A stretch of 64,000 bases of DNA from Phanerodontia chrysosporium (lineage: Eukaryota; Basidiomycota; Agaricomycetes; Polyporales; Phanerochaetaceae): contig MJGA01000028.1 in assembly GCA_001910725.1 (NCBI GenBank), forward strand, positions 124,001-188,000. Reading direction: 5' to 3'. The notes below the pieces were generated by a model, which had not been told where the DNA came from, made no database searches, and saw nothing but the letters and a program-made list of their open reading frames with translations. A program made the translations under genes and the position numbers. How positions within the stretch are numbered: the first letter of the stretch is position 1; every line of letters begins with the position of its first letter. Below are positions 13,741 through 26,967 of the stretch, in pieces.

Positions 13741-14277
13741 GTACCTACAGCTGGCACGCAACCTAGTCTCGAGGATTACTGTAAGGTGGCTACTTGTAAT
13801 ATCTGGCCTTCTTGGACCATCTGTCGGTATACCCTACCTACCCGACTTTCGTTCTGTTATCTACTACCGGGGGCCATGGCGTTGAACATTTTGAACTCTG
13901 GACTGTGGATACTGTGCTGTCTATCTAGTAGTCATACTTGTAGACTATACAGTATCCCTTTTACTTGTCGATATCTATCGGCCGGCGGTTGCGATCATGC
14001 GTGCACGCGTCGCTTCTCCTTGACATGAACATGAAGACCTCCCCCCTGAGCATTGAGTTGCGACATACTTCTCTCCATACGTGCTGCCTGTTTGCCGTGG
14101 TGATAGAACAGGTTGGACATCGTTTGGCGCGTCAATGATGCGCCATCAGAGCCCGATTAGGTGCTGTCGGGGGTCCTCGGCTTGTGCGGGCGCCCTTTCC
14201 ACGTGCTTCAAGTCCGTCTAAATTTCGGTAGGCGCGCAGAGCGAGCTCTTCGTCGACGACCACGACGGCGGCGGGGG
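13741..14277. other. Intergenic region before MEF1
   Basis: No coding signal. The right end should carry the MEF1 promoter, with a purine/pyrimidine-mixed GC-rich stretch just before the start codon. Confidence 0.45.
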
Positions 14278-17098
14278 ATGTTCTCGCTAAATTCCTGCCT
14301 GCGGGCACCAGGCCCACGATTACTACCTTCCTTACCTTCGCTCGCTACCTCCGCCTTCAAGAGGCATGCCTCTGCCGCTGCCGCCGTGAAGCGCAAGTCC
14401 GCTGAACCGGAAGCCCCGCCCGTCTTCGAGCTCACCGAGGAGGACAAGACTCGTCTCAAGTACCAGAGGAACATCGGTATCTCGGCGCATATTGACTCTG
14501 GCAAGACGACTTTGACGGAGCGTATCTTGTACTACACTGGTCGTATTGGAGAAATCCACGAGGTTCGTCTTCGAGTCCAGTCATCGTTCTGTCCGCGGTC
14601 GCGACTTCTGTGAAGCGACTGTCCCAGCAGCGCCCTCCTGCTCAATACCAGTGGTATGCACAGCTGTACGCGTGTTGTTTTCGTGCAAGCTTCTGTGTTT
14701 CCTAGCCGTTCCCTGGCGGTAGCTTTGAAGCTCTGCGCGAAAAGCGCGCATACAGTCCAAGACCCCATCCGTTATAACGACCAAAGGGCCTATCACACAT
14801 TCTTTGCCAAACGCGCTGCTCAGGTCGAGGCGATGAGCTAACCAATGCTCGTGCAGGTTCGCGGCCGTGACAATGTCGGTGCTAAGATGGACAGTATGGA
14901 ACTCGAACGCGAGAAAGGTATCACTATCCAGAGTGCAGCGACATACTGCAACTGGCTAGCTACGGAACCGGTCACTGGCAAGAAGGAGAACTACCACGTC
15001 AACATTATTGACACTCCCGGTCACGTCGACTTCACCATCGAGGTTGAGCGCGCTCTGCGCGTCCTCGACGGTGCTGTCCTGGTTTTGTGCGCGGTCGCCG
15101 GTGTCCAGAGTCAGACCACGACTGTCGACCGTCAGATGCGTCGGTACAACGTTCCCCGGATTTCCTTCATCAACAAGATGGATCGGCCTGGCGCGAACCC
15201 CTGGAGGGTCATCGAGCAGATTCGGACGAAGCTTCGGATGCCGGCTGCTGCTGTTCAGGTTCCCATTGGTGTCGAGGACGATCTGCGCGGTGTTGTCGAC
15301 TTGGTTCGCTGGAAGGCTATTTACCACGAAGGCGAGAAGGGGTACGTTGTCCTCGCAATCGTGCAGTTCCATGTCGCTCATCTGATTTGTGCCCAGCCAA
15401 GTGATCGTGGAGAAGGACGAAATTCCGGATGAGGTCCTCGAACTGGCTAAGAAGAAGCGCGCAGAGCTCATTGAGCAGCTCGCCGAGGTCGACGAGCAGA
15501 TCGGCGACATGGTCATCATGGAAGAGGAGATCACTACGGAACACCTCGTCAAAGCCATCCGTCGTGCTACTTGCGCTCTCAAGTTCTCCCCGGTGTTTAT
15601 GGGTTCGGCAATCAAGAACACGGCCGTGCAGCCTATGCTCGACGGTGTCTGCGCATACCTTCCCACTCCCGACGAAAGCGTTGTCACTGCCCGGGACTCT
15701 ACTCTTCCTGCCAACGCCCCTCCGGTCCCTCTAGTTCCCGCTGCTGCTGCTCCGCTCGTCGTTCTTGCGTTCAAGCTTGAGGAAGGCCGCTTTGGCCAGC
15801 TCACGTACATGCGTGTCTACCAAGGCAGCATTCGCAAGGGCCAGTTCATCTTCCATGCTCGCACTGGCAAGAAGATCAAGGTTTCGCGTCTTGTCCGCAT
15901 GCACAGTAACGAGATGGAGGACGTCGACCACATTGGCCCCGGCGAAATTTGCGCTATCTTCGGTATCGAGTGTGCTTCAGGAGACACCTTTACTGATGGC
16001 TCCACCAACTACACCATGGTACGCACACTTCATATACCTGTATATATGCGGCCCTCTGACTGTAAAATAGTCTTCCATGTTCGTTCCCGAGCCCGTCATC
16101 TCGCTCGCCTTGAAGCCTGTCGGACAGGAGACGCCCAACTTCTCTCGCGCTCTCAACCGCTTCAGACGTGAGGACCCGACGTTCCGCGTGCACATCGACC
16201 CGGAGAGCAAGGAGACCATCATCAGCGGTATGGGTGAGCTCCACCTCGAGATTTACGTCGAGCGTATGCGCCGTGAGTACAACGTCGAGTGCACCACTGG
16301 TAAGCCGCGTGTCGCGTACCGCGAGACGATCACTTCCCGTGCCGACTTCACCTACACGCACAAGAAGCAAACTGGTGGTGCCGGTCAGTTCGCTCGTGTC
16401 ATCGGCTGGATCGAGCCCATGGAGAAAGACGAGGAGACTGGCAAGGACGTCGCGTTCGAAAACCAGCTCATGGGTACCAACATCCCCCACCAGTACATCC
16501 CTGGATGTGAAAAGGTAAGCGGGTGCCTGGTCTTCCCGCATTTTCGCGTGCTAACTGTTTGCTTTCACAGGGTTTCTTCGAGGCTCTCGAGAAGGGTACC
16601 CTCGCTGGCGCCCCCATCACTGGTATCCGCTTCGTGCTCACCGATGGTCTCGCGCACATCGTCGACTCGTCCGAGCTTGCCTTCCGTCTCGCCGTCATTG
16701 GTGCGATTCGTGAGAACTACTTCAGGGCGCAGCCTATCATTCTCGAGCCGATTATGACGGTCGAGGTCATCGCGCCGTCCGAGTTCCAGAGCGCAGTCAT
16801 CGGTGGTATCAACACCCGCCGCGGGACGATTCTCAACAGCGAGGTCCGCGAGGATGAGTTTACCATCACCGCTGAGGTGCCCCTCAATGACATGTTCGGC
16901 TACTCGAACGCGCTTCGTGGTGCTACCCAGGGCAAGGGCGAGTTCACTATGGAGTACAAGGTTCGTCTTGATGTTGTGCAGTGACATGGCGTGATACTGA
17001 CACGTCTCCCCCTGCAGACTCACCAGCCTGTCCTTCCGAACGTGCAGAAGGAGCTTGCTGAGGCCTACAAGAAGTCGCTTCCTCAAGCCAAAAAGTAG
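14278..17098 (+). CDS. MEF1: Mitochondrial elongation factor G (EF-G1)
   Basis: Six exons (14278-14562, 14857-15341, 15397-16018, 16071-16514, 16571-16960, 17018-17098) give 768 residues. The first about 45 residues are basic and Ser/Ala-rich with few acids, a mitochondrial import signal. The GTPase motifs are AHIDSGKTT (G1), DTPGHVDFT (G3) and NKMDRPG (G4). Later domains show [29 protein letters not shown] and RRGTILNSE, as in EF-G domains II, IV and V. It catalyses ribosome translocation in mitochondria. Paralogue MEF2 works in ribosome recycling; [14 protein letters not shown] and overall length favour MEF1. The first intron is 294 nt, about five times the local norm. Confidence 0.95.
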
Positions 17099-19159
17099 AG
17101 CTTCCACGTAGCCTACACGACGACTACCCCTAGAGTCATATAATACTGCCTGGATTAGAAACGTTTTGCATTTGCTGTCGGTTAAGTATTGTGTGTGCTA
17201 TAGATCATCAAACGTCTCCCCTTACTCATGAGACTGCTACGACTGCTTTCGTCGAGGACCACGAGTGCAGCACGCCTGACTTGAATTGATTTAGGGAGGC
17301 CAGGAGTCGGGGCCTTACCAAATGCATTGGCCAAGGCGGGCGGAGCCCAATTTTGTACGTGGTCGGTTGGCTTGGCAGGAGAAACTCTCACCAATGATCT
17401 GGTTTAATGCAGCTGTCAATACCAGGTCTGCCCCTGGGGCCATGCTGGTCGCGAGGTATATAGTATCGTTGGGTGGACGGCGGCGTACCTGCAGGCCCTC
17501 GCTCGCAGCACGAACGCTCCCCGCAAAGCTGACCGCGTTCCAGTCGTTTGTCCGTTCCCACCCTCTGGATCAACCTTCTCCTCCTGCTTCGAACCATGGC
17601 CAGTGGTTGCTGCGACTTCTTGCCCGTGCATCGACGAAAGGTCTTAAAATAGCACGCAGAGATAACCCTCCGAGTGTGCAGGAGAGGTGTGTCGCCGCCG
17701 TATACGGGGGTCTGGGACATGCGCGGTCGTCCGCTGGAGACTCTGTACGAACTCTTTCAGTCAGACTCGCTCCACTCCACTGACCAGACCTATCCCACAG
17801 CGCTGCGGCATACCCGGCATACCCATTAGCGGGTAACGCTGACCCGTTCGCACGGCGAGCGCCGCCCTGTGAACAGCGACGGCAGCCTGAGTGCCGCTGC
17901 TTGCAGCCGCAAATAAATGCCTCACATTCATCGCTGCGGACGATGTGCGACGATGTAGCCTCATCAGGCCGCACGGTCGTCGGTGCCGCCGCACTCACGC
18001 GCATTGCAGCCGCCCGCCCGACATCGCCGACCTCGCGCAGGGCCAGTGGTGTGCCGCCTCTGCTTAGTTTGGCTTTGGTCACTGGAGTGTGTGAGAGGAG
18101 TGCGCTCGGTCCGTCCTCGGATGTGGGAACCCCGTTATGTGCGCCGGCGAGCGGCAAGACAGACGAGCCTCCTCTCGTGCTACTCTTGCCACACTATGCC
18201 AACGAGCTTCTCACCATCGGCATCCCCTCGACGAGGCCGGAATGCATGGTTTTGGCAGCGTCCCATGCCCCGTTTGCCTGGGACATCCAGGTGGTCCACT
18301 TACTGGTGATCTGTTGGGGACGTTGAAGTCTTGCTCCGTGTCCTGGTGAACGATCAGTCGCAAGTAAGATGACCTACATCTACGTGGCGAATGGGTATTG
18401 ATTTGCGTTTTGTTCACCGACATGATCCTCACCAACCTTTTTTTTTTGACTCACTTTACCTATACACATCTGCATTCAGTCCTTCCAATTCTCTGACCCT
18501 AACATCCGGTAAATGTACCTTCAGTGATCGGGACGGAAGGTATGGGCCTTTCGCATAGGTGGGTAATCTGCGACTGTATGTTTTGTATGGTACTCTGAGA
18601 CAGTCACTTACTTGTTTCTGCTCGCTCCAGGTACCATTGTCCCGCCTCTGCGTGATTTCCGAGGCTGGACTGGCCCATCTTCTGCCCACCCTGTCCTCAT
18701 CTGCCAAGAGCCATCGGAATGCCAAGCCGTGACCACTCCAACCGGTCCCGTTCTCTCAGCCACTGCGCAAGTTTCTTACAGGAGGGCTGCTTCGCCGTTC
18801 ATTCGCGGCCTCCGGATAGCTAGGCTCGTCACAAATCTGGCGCATGGTGAGGGGGGTCGTGGAACGTAATCACAGCGGCGCGGCAACTGAGCTGACGCAC
18901 GGCCCCTCGCTATACCCCCCTCCCAAGCCGCGTATTGAGAACAGATCACGGATAGCTAGCGAGCTTCGATGCTCGTGGCCAATTATGGAAGCAGTCGTTG
19001 ATCGCACCGGTCCCGTACTGCCTTCGCTCACAGGCCGTGTTGTTGCGACACTCTCATTCGCTGGCTCAGGGTATTGTGCCTGTTTGCTGAGGCACAGTGC
19101 AGTCAATACACACTTGTCTCGTCAGGACGCGGTTTGACATTCCGTGGTGCGTCAAACGG
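17099..19159. other. Intergenic region upstream of LiP2, with duplicated blocks
   Basis: No supportable gene. Frames of 140-195 codons near 17570-18326 lie on opposite strands over the same bases and show no family signal. The block around 18525-18590 resembles blocks upstream of LiP3 and LiP4, and 19027-19067 is a second shared block. Confidence 0.5.
18525..18590 (+). repeat. Distal upstream block shared by LiP2, LiP3 and LiP4 (copy at LiP2)
   Basis: Begins TGATCGGGAC and runs through TTTCGCATAGGTGGG. Related copies lie at 36540-36605 (LiP4) and 24195-24232 on the minus strand (LiP3), each about 560-710 bp before the start codon. The LiP2 and LiP4 copies read as short open frame, then a GT...AG intron-like segment, suggesting a relic exon carried along by duplication. 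Confidence 0.5.
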
Positions 19160-19166
19160 TATAAAA
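19160..19166 (+). promoter_or_regulatory. TATA box of LiP2
   Basis: TATAAAA followed by GGG, 77 bp before the LiP2 ATG. The same GTATAAAAGGG string precedes LiP3 and LiP4. Confidence 0.8.
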
Positions 19167-19236
19167 GGGATACGCGATTTGCAGCATATCCTCAGGACAT
19201 TCGTCTTCTACAGCCCAAGTTCCAAGTCAAACGGTC

Positions 19237-20931
<1,695 letters not shown>

Positions 20932-22112
20932 ATTCTCGTCCGCGCGCGCCCTGGAGCGCAACCGGTTAGCATTGCCACACGAGAAGCTCTTCCCGTTGCT
21001 CCAACCTCGAGCTGTTAATCGCGTCCCAACCGCTCCACGCTACATCAATTTAGCCTCTCATGGGTACGGTGTATTCGGCAAGTTTATCTCACATAATAAG
21101 AAGGCACGCTATCATTCGAACGGATACAAAGAGACAGTGACCTTCGCTTCGTTTATGATATTGGTTCAACTGTTCGAGCTAATTTCTGAGGGTTAGCGCG
21201 CTCTGACATGATCAGCTACAGGAACGGAGGCCGTACCTTGAATGTGCCCATAAACCCGCTGTCTTATTCTTTTCAAATTGATTCATAATGTTTGAATCAC
21301 GTTTGCAGGTGCTTTCATGTACCTGCGGCGCGTACACGCGGTATGTATTGGTCGCAATCGCATCATGTGAGATCTTGGTCTTCACTCTTCGAAGTTGCTA
21401 CCGTATACCACCATGTGCAGGAATTCTCGTACATTCCCTGCTTTCTCCTCGAATGTATGTGAGCCAGGAAACCCTAACCCGGATTCTCGCTGAGATGCGT
21501 ACGATGCACGCGAGCGTAGGTCGCTGAGGTCCGCTCGCGCACGAAGCAGGGCCGTCCTGACCGTCGAAGGTCATGTCTGCGACATAGTCGGCTTCCAGGA
21601 GGACGATATCGACCAATACGTCAAAGGAGGAGACTGCGGGTCTAGGCTGGACGCTGTTTGCGAGGGCCCGGGGGAGAACGAGGCCATTGGGAGTCAGCGA
21701 GATTGTCGAGTAGTCGAAGGGTATTCATTGTGTCACTAAGGGAAACACTTCTGAGCCGCTGGTAGTACTCATGTATGCCTGGGTTGCTGCGCCTGATAAT
21801 TAGCCACGCTCCTCCGTTGATGTTGGGTTTTGGCAATAGACATTACCACTTTCACCGCGCGGACGCAATGCGAAGGGCACGAGTGGTATCTCAATATCTA
21901 GTTACCCTCTAAGACCCTCAATAATGATCGAAAGAAGAGGATGTGCACCGATATTTCGTAAACCCACGGCGGATATCGTAAGAGAGTAGACGAATAAGAT
22001 TCGTAGTCAGATGCAGAGATACAATGAATGAAATCTAGTAAAGCCGAAGTTCCGTCACGAGTTAGCCGGCCACCGTTACAGTCGGTTTGAGGCGTATTCT
22101 GTATGGAATCAT
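20932..22112. other. Convergent region between LiP2 and LiP3
   Basis: About 1.2 kb of AT-richer sequence between two converging peroxidase genes. Only short frames; no repeat or RNA gene recognised. Confidence 0.5.
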
Positions 22113-23670
22113 CTAAGCACCCGGAGGCGGAGGGCTGGAGAAGGAGCATATCAGCACAGATTACATTTCCTGAAAGATCTCATGGATTGTACTCACATGC
22201 GCTGGACGGACGTCTCGGGGCCCGGGAGAGTGGTGAGAGTCGGGAAGGGGGTCTCCGCACACTGTCATGCGATGATCAGCAGCCACTCTACTGCACAGTG
22301 GGGTGAAATACGCACCGCCTGCTCAACGTCCTTGATGGTCTTGCCAGCGGGGAAGAACGAGAATGGGAGGTTGCCAGGGATGGGCTTGGACTGCGGGATA
22401 ACATCCGAGCAGTCGGTCATCGCGTTCGGGTCCTGGCCGAGCTGGGTGAGGGCGAGGAAGATGAATTGGAAGTCATCGACGAGCTTGGACTGGTTGTTGA
22501 CGAAGGACTGCCATTCACACGCCGTGCGCGAGTCGCGGGCGATAGTGTGGTCGGACTGGATGCGAATTTCGCCAGGGAGCGGCGACTCGACCTCGCCTTG
22601 GTTGCCACCAGAGCCGGGGAAGGCGGTACCACGAAGCTGAGTCTCGACGAAGAACTGGGAGTCGAAGATTCCGGGGGTCGAGTCAAAGGGCAGACCCTGG
22701 ACGGTCGGGTCGACGTCGTTCACCGCTGCGACGGAGTGCCTGTCGAGGTCTCAGGAAGGGAGTGTCGAAGTCAACAGTGAGTGACTTACGCGGAGAGCAT
22801 CCAGACAAGCTCGAGCTCATCGAACTCGCCTGCGTCGTTGACACGGTTGATGATTTGGTCGACAGTGTCTGCATGCTAGTCAGTATAGACCGCACCTAAC
22901 TGCTTGGATAAGACCACTTACGGAAGGGCTCGGGGACAAGGCCATCAGGAGCGGGCTGGGTAGCTAAAGCAGACAGTTAGTTCGTACCATCCGCAAAGCG
23001 AGTTTTGCAGGCATACCAGGTGCACGACCAGTGAAGAAGTTCATCTGCGGGGCACCAGGGCAGTTGCTGAGCGCGACAGCACCAGCGAAGGCGATGAAGT
23101 CACCAGGGGTGACACCGTGCTTCTGAACGAATGGCTTCTGGAGCTTGACGATCTCGTCGAGACCGATGTTAGGGTGGAACGCAGTCTCGATATCGTCGAA
23201 GATCATGATGGAGCCGTCAGCACCACCGCCGCTGCAAGGAGGGATCAGCAAACGACTAGGTGGCGCAACGCGGGTGGCAACTTACCCGAACTTGCCCTGT
23301 GCCTCCATGGCGGGCGAAATTGCGATGGAGTCGTGGAAGACGCTGGGCGGGATGTTCAAACATGCATAGCAGGAGATCGCGACGGGATCACTCACAGACG
23401 AATCGACTCGTGCGCCTCAGCGCCGCACTGGCCGCCGTGGAACAGGTTCTGCTGGATATCATCCAGGACGTCGAACCAAGCGCAGCACGACGCATCGCCG
23501 ACGGTCTTGCCGTTGGAACAGGTGGCGCGCTTCTCGATCACCGCAGCCGCTGCACAAGACGACTTTCAGCATGCAGTCCACTGGTCAACGCTAACTGCGA
23601 TGGGCATACCGTTCGCAGCCGAGAGCGAGAGAGCGAGAGAGATAGCTGCGAAGAGCTGCTTGAAGGCCAT
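22113..23670 (-). CDS. Lignin peroxidase 3 (intact)
   Basis: Nine minus-strand exons: 23670-23610, 23549-23396, 23342-23286, 23231-23017, 22963-22922, 22868-22790, 22739-22316, 22261-22197, 22134-22113, giving 372 residues. Signal peptide [16 protein letters not shown], processing site IEKR, distal His in RLVFHD, catalytic Trp plus proximal His in VWMLSAHS, and C-terminus IPPPPGA. The Mn(II) ligands are incomplete (Ala for the first Glu, Asn for Asp), so it belongs with lignin peroxidase, not manganese or versatile peroxidase. The tail region [10 protein letters not shown] differs from the [10 protein letters not shown] of the other three. It is convergent with LiP2, showing that the cluster grew by inverted as well as direct duplication. 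Confidence 0.95.
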
Positions 23671-23744
23671 GTCCGCTGTGTTGCTGGTGCTGAGTGGGAC
23701 TGAAGAGACTGGATGTCTGAGGGACTGCGGTGGTCCTGTCGCCC

Positions 23745-23751
23745 TTTTATA
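23745..23751 (-). promoter_or_regulatory. TATA box of LiP3
   Basis: Reads TATAAAA on the minus strand, followed by GGG, about 75 bp before the ATG at 23670. Confidence 0.8.
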
Positions 23752-23841
23752 CCCTAGGCGTAGTCGACGTCCTGATATTGTTCGCCGTAGAACAGTGTCG
23801 AATCGACGTGACGCGGTGCAGCGGACATGCACAACACTGCG

Positions 23842-23882
23842 CCAGCCAATGAGGACGCTGCCAAAACGCAGCCTGTGAGCGA
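23842..23882 (-). promoter_or_regulatory. Proximal promoter block shared by LiP2, LiP3 and LiP4 (copy at LiP3)
   Basis: On the minus strand it reads TCGCTCACAGGC, a T-run, then CTCATTGGCTGG. Copies are at 19027-19067 (LiP2) and 36903-36945 (LiP4), 170-210 bp before each start codon. The LiP3 copy contains ATTGG, an inverted CCAAT box; the other two read ATTCG. Confidence 0.55.
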
Positions 23883-26130
23883 GTTGGTGCGGTGCCGGCA
23901 ACCATCACCGACTCGTCTCACATTTGGGCCACTGGCGTCGACGCGACGTTCGCGCCGGCACCGCTGTTGAATAGCACGGCGAGCTCTGCAAGAAAGAATA
24001 GGGCGGCCCATGAGAACAGAAATCCGAGTGAGAGGAATTAACTGCTCGTGCCGATGAGTTTTGACATGAGGATGATCTAACGAAGAGACCTTGCATTGAG
24101 CCGTTTCCAGTGCTGCCAGGGGTAATCAGTCGGCATTACTGCCAAGTCCGGGGATGTACTGCTAGCTCACTCCCATCGCAATATGTCACCGAGTATTGCC
24201 TTTGTGAACATACCATTGATTCGGTCCCGATCATGCACGAACGACTCCCGCAAAGTGGGGCCAGTGACTATCACGTCTGTGCTCAGCTGTCGAATCACTA
24301 TATGCCCAGCAATGTCAAGCAAACATGTCTGGTAGCAGAAAGAACAGCAGAACGGACCATACACCACCATGGGGCTCCTTGAGCTATACATTTCTTGCGC
24401 CACAGCGACACGAGATGGCGTCGGAAACCTGGGAACTTCCCAACCAGGCAGGTCACCTCTGGGATGCTAGAAGATTCGAATGTGAGAGGATCCCAAAGTC
24501 GAGGGCATTCAATCCAAGGTCTGCGATGAAACCCCTGATGGCAATGTCAGTGAAATTTCTTCTTGTAAAGATGCGAGAATACACTTGCCTAGGGCGCCTC
24601 TGCGTCTCGGGAACACTGGCGTTTCTCACACCCGGCTCCGGACAGAGTAACAGAGGCTCACGGGCACCTGAAACAGCACCAAATCATGCAAGACGAGCAC
24701 ACCATTAGCGCAGTTTTTCGAGGGCGGTACCGTGGTGGTGGATAGGAGGAATGGCGGCCCCGACGAGCACGAGGTTGAATGGGGCGTCTGGTCACACGCC
24801 GACCTCAGACCCGCAGGCCAGCAATTACAATAGAAATCAGTGAACGCAGCAAATGACGGCAACTGGAGGGTAAGTCGAGCTTTACACTAATGACGACATC
24901 CCTTTCGCTTGGAAGTCAGATTCCTCAGTACAAGAGATATCAGACGCAGACGGACGATAGAAAGGATGACTAGTCCTCTGAAATAGGCTTTTGCAGGTAG
25001 CATTCGCACCGGCTGTAACATTCGAGAGAACAAGAGCCAGGTGCCAGCGCATGCAACTACGCCAAGCCAAAACTGGTCTAAATTTAGAGAGAGGTTAGCT
25101 GTCATATTGCCAAGACCGCGTAGCAAGAACTCTTACAGACTCTCACACGCTGGAAAATAGAGAGTGGTAAGTCTGAGTCCGGGTACAGTGGATCCGTGAG
25201 AGTGCAACGCGCGCCAGATTTCGCGTTCACATCAATTGTATTTATTCACACGAATAGCTGAGTTTGTAAACAGTGTAAGTAACGATCGCTTACCTCCCGT
25301 CTAATGTGTGTTCTCCAGTAAGCGAAAGAGTTCACAAGCCACTCTTCGCCAGTCACGACTCACCACAACAACTCGACTACCGTAGTTCCCCTTAAGACGC
25401 AGCTGGTGGCTTCAGTGGCAGCAGCCTAGAGGAGTTGGCATAAGAACTTTTACATTGGATTCGTTTGCCATGTCGTAGAAGAGGTACATGCCGTGCGGAT
25501 ACCACAATGTGACACTACGACGACGGACCAGCACAACGAGAACCAACCCTATTCGCAAGGTGAGGAAATACACATACTCACCTTCGACATAGTGAGCTCA
25601 TAGGTCTACGTAGATGACGTTGTTGGGTGTTGCCTGTTCACCCTGTGGCCCTTGCTGTGAGATTGCAAGGCCGTCCGAGTCCTCCAAGTCCTGTTGTACC
25701 CCGGGCCTGCACAGATACTCTTGTGTACTGCTGCTGCATACGCCCTGGCTTGGGCTTGAGGCACCTCGGGGTACACCAAAGCGGTGTTGGCTCCTTGTTG
25801 TAACAATAACTGGTGCGCACAGCACTCTCGTCACGTGCTATACCAATCCAACAGAGGAGACTAGGACGCTTATACCAATGAACGTCGGATGAGTTACCCT
25901 ATTGTCATTTGCTGGATACAGAGAATTGTTGACACGGGCAGTTCCAGGCTGTTGCGAAGCTATGCTAAAGCATCAAGTGGCCGGCCTGACGCCACACCTT
26001 TCGCTCTATAAGCACCCCATTTACGTTTCCCTCTGAAATACAGGTCTCTGTCGGCTCTAAATCCCCGAGTTCAAGGCAAGCCTCCTTCAAGACAGCCACC
26101 ACGTCAATATCGGAAAATCGCTGTGTACGA
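23883..26130. other. LiP3 upstream region and 2 kb without a supportable gene
   Basis: Left part is LiP3 upstream DNA including the distal duplicated block (24195-24232). Farther right are short minus-strand frames, one hydrophobic (24887-25126) and one Gln/Ala-rich (25606-25834), that could be exons of decayed genes but lack connecting splice sites I can defend. Confidence 0.45.
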
Positions 26131-26481
26131 ATGGGCCAAATCATCGCGCTCTGCTGCATCTTAGCTGGGGCGGAGGTGGACGATGCCTTCGATGGCGACA
26201 GCGACTGCTTCCTAGGCTGCTGCTCCGACTCTGCATTCGACCGCGGCGACGTTATCATACTCAACAACGCGAACAACTTCCCAGACGTCCCCATCGGACG
26301 AACCTCCAGATCCGAGCGCAACATCAGACTCAGCCAGCAACGGCAAGCCGCAGCGGAGATGGAGATAGCCCAGCGCGAGCGCCGTCGTCAGCGCGAACGC
26401 GAGCAGGCAGAAGCAGAACGTCGAGCACGACAGGAGCTCTTTAGTGTAGGACCGAGTACGTCTCCGGTGAGAGTGACATGA
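26131..26481 (+). CDS. Small protein with N-terminal lipidation signal and charged coiled coil
   Basis: Single-exon 116-codon frame. The N-terminus MGQIIALCC has Gly2 for N-myristoylation and a CC pair for palmitoylation, as in peripheral plasma-membrane proteins. An acidic stretch with a second CC pair (DSDCFLGCCSDSAFD) follows, then a strongly charged helix rich in Arg, Glu and Gln (ERRRQREREQAEAERRARQ), and a short Ser/Pro tail. No catalytic domain. I do not recognise the family. Membrane-anchored adaptor is an inference from the N-terminus only. Confidence 0.6.
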   Translation: MGQIIALCCILAGAEVDDAFDGDSDCFLGCCSDSAFDRGDVIILNNANNFPDVPIGRTSRSERNIRLSQQRQAAAEMEIAQRERRRQREREQAEAERRARQELFSVGPSTSPVRVT

Positions 26482-26742
26482 GAGGGGCTAGCTATGCGTC
26501 ATGTGTGTCGTGTTGTGTGCGGGGCGAGTTCTACCTCTGTCGAACCTGACTCATGTTGCACTTGCGAGATCGATCCCCCCATCCCACCATTCAAATGAAT
26601 ATGCCCGTATACCCGGTATCAAAGACCGCAGCTTTGCTCTGGATGAAGCATTGGACTGAACTAGGAAAGCTAGCCTGCTAGGAGGGGAAATCCAAGTCTG
26701 CAGGGACAATATGGACGTTACCTGCACACTGCTGCAAGTGCC

Positions 26743-26748
26743 AAAAAA
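26743..26748 (-). terminator. Pol III terminator of tRNA-Glu
   Basis: Six T on the minus strand, two bases after the tRNA 3' end. Confidence 0.75.
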
Positions 26749-26750
26749 GA

Positions 26751-26822
26751 CTCCGATACGGGGAATCGAACCCCGAGCTATCGCGTGAAAGGCGATAATG
26801 TTAGCCGTTACACCATATCGGA
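26751..26822 (-). tRNA. tRNA-Glu (anticodon TTC)
   Basis: The minus strand folds as a cloverleaf of 72 nt. The acceptor stem is TCCGATA with TATCGGA. The D arm contains GTGTAACGG. The anticodon stem ATCGC/GCGAT closes the loop CTTTCAC with anticodon TTC. The T arm is CGGGG-TTCGATT-CCCCG. It has no intron. Confidence 0.96.
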
Positions 26823-26967
26823 ATACTTGCGACACTCGGCTAGTATTGTATAATCAGCAATAGCAATGATATTTCGACTTCATGAATCTATAAAGCTTAC
26901 ATAGACCCCTGCTGAAACCTCCCACTTCACCAGGGTCTGACGGGAGCCTATATTGGGCTGAAAGGAT

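Noticed and set aside
17570..18326. Overlapping frames of 195 and 141 codons between MEF1 and LiP2
   Set aside because: They lie on opposite strands over the same DNA, show no conserved motif and no splice logic.
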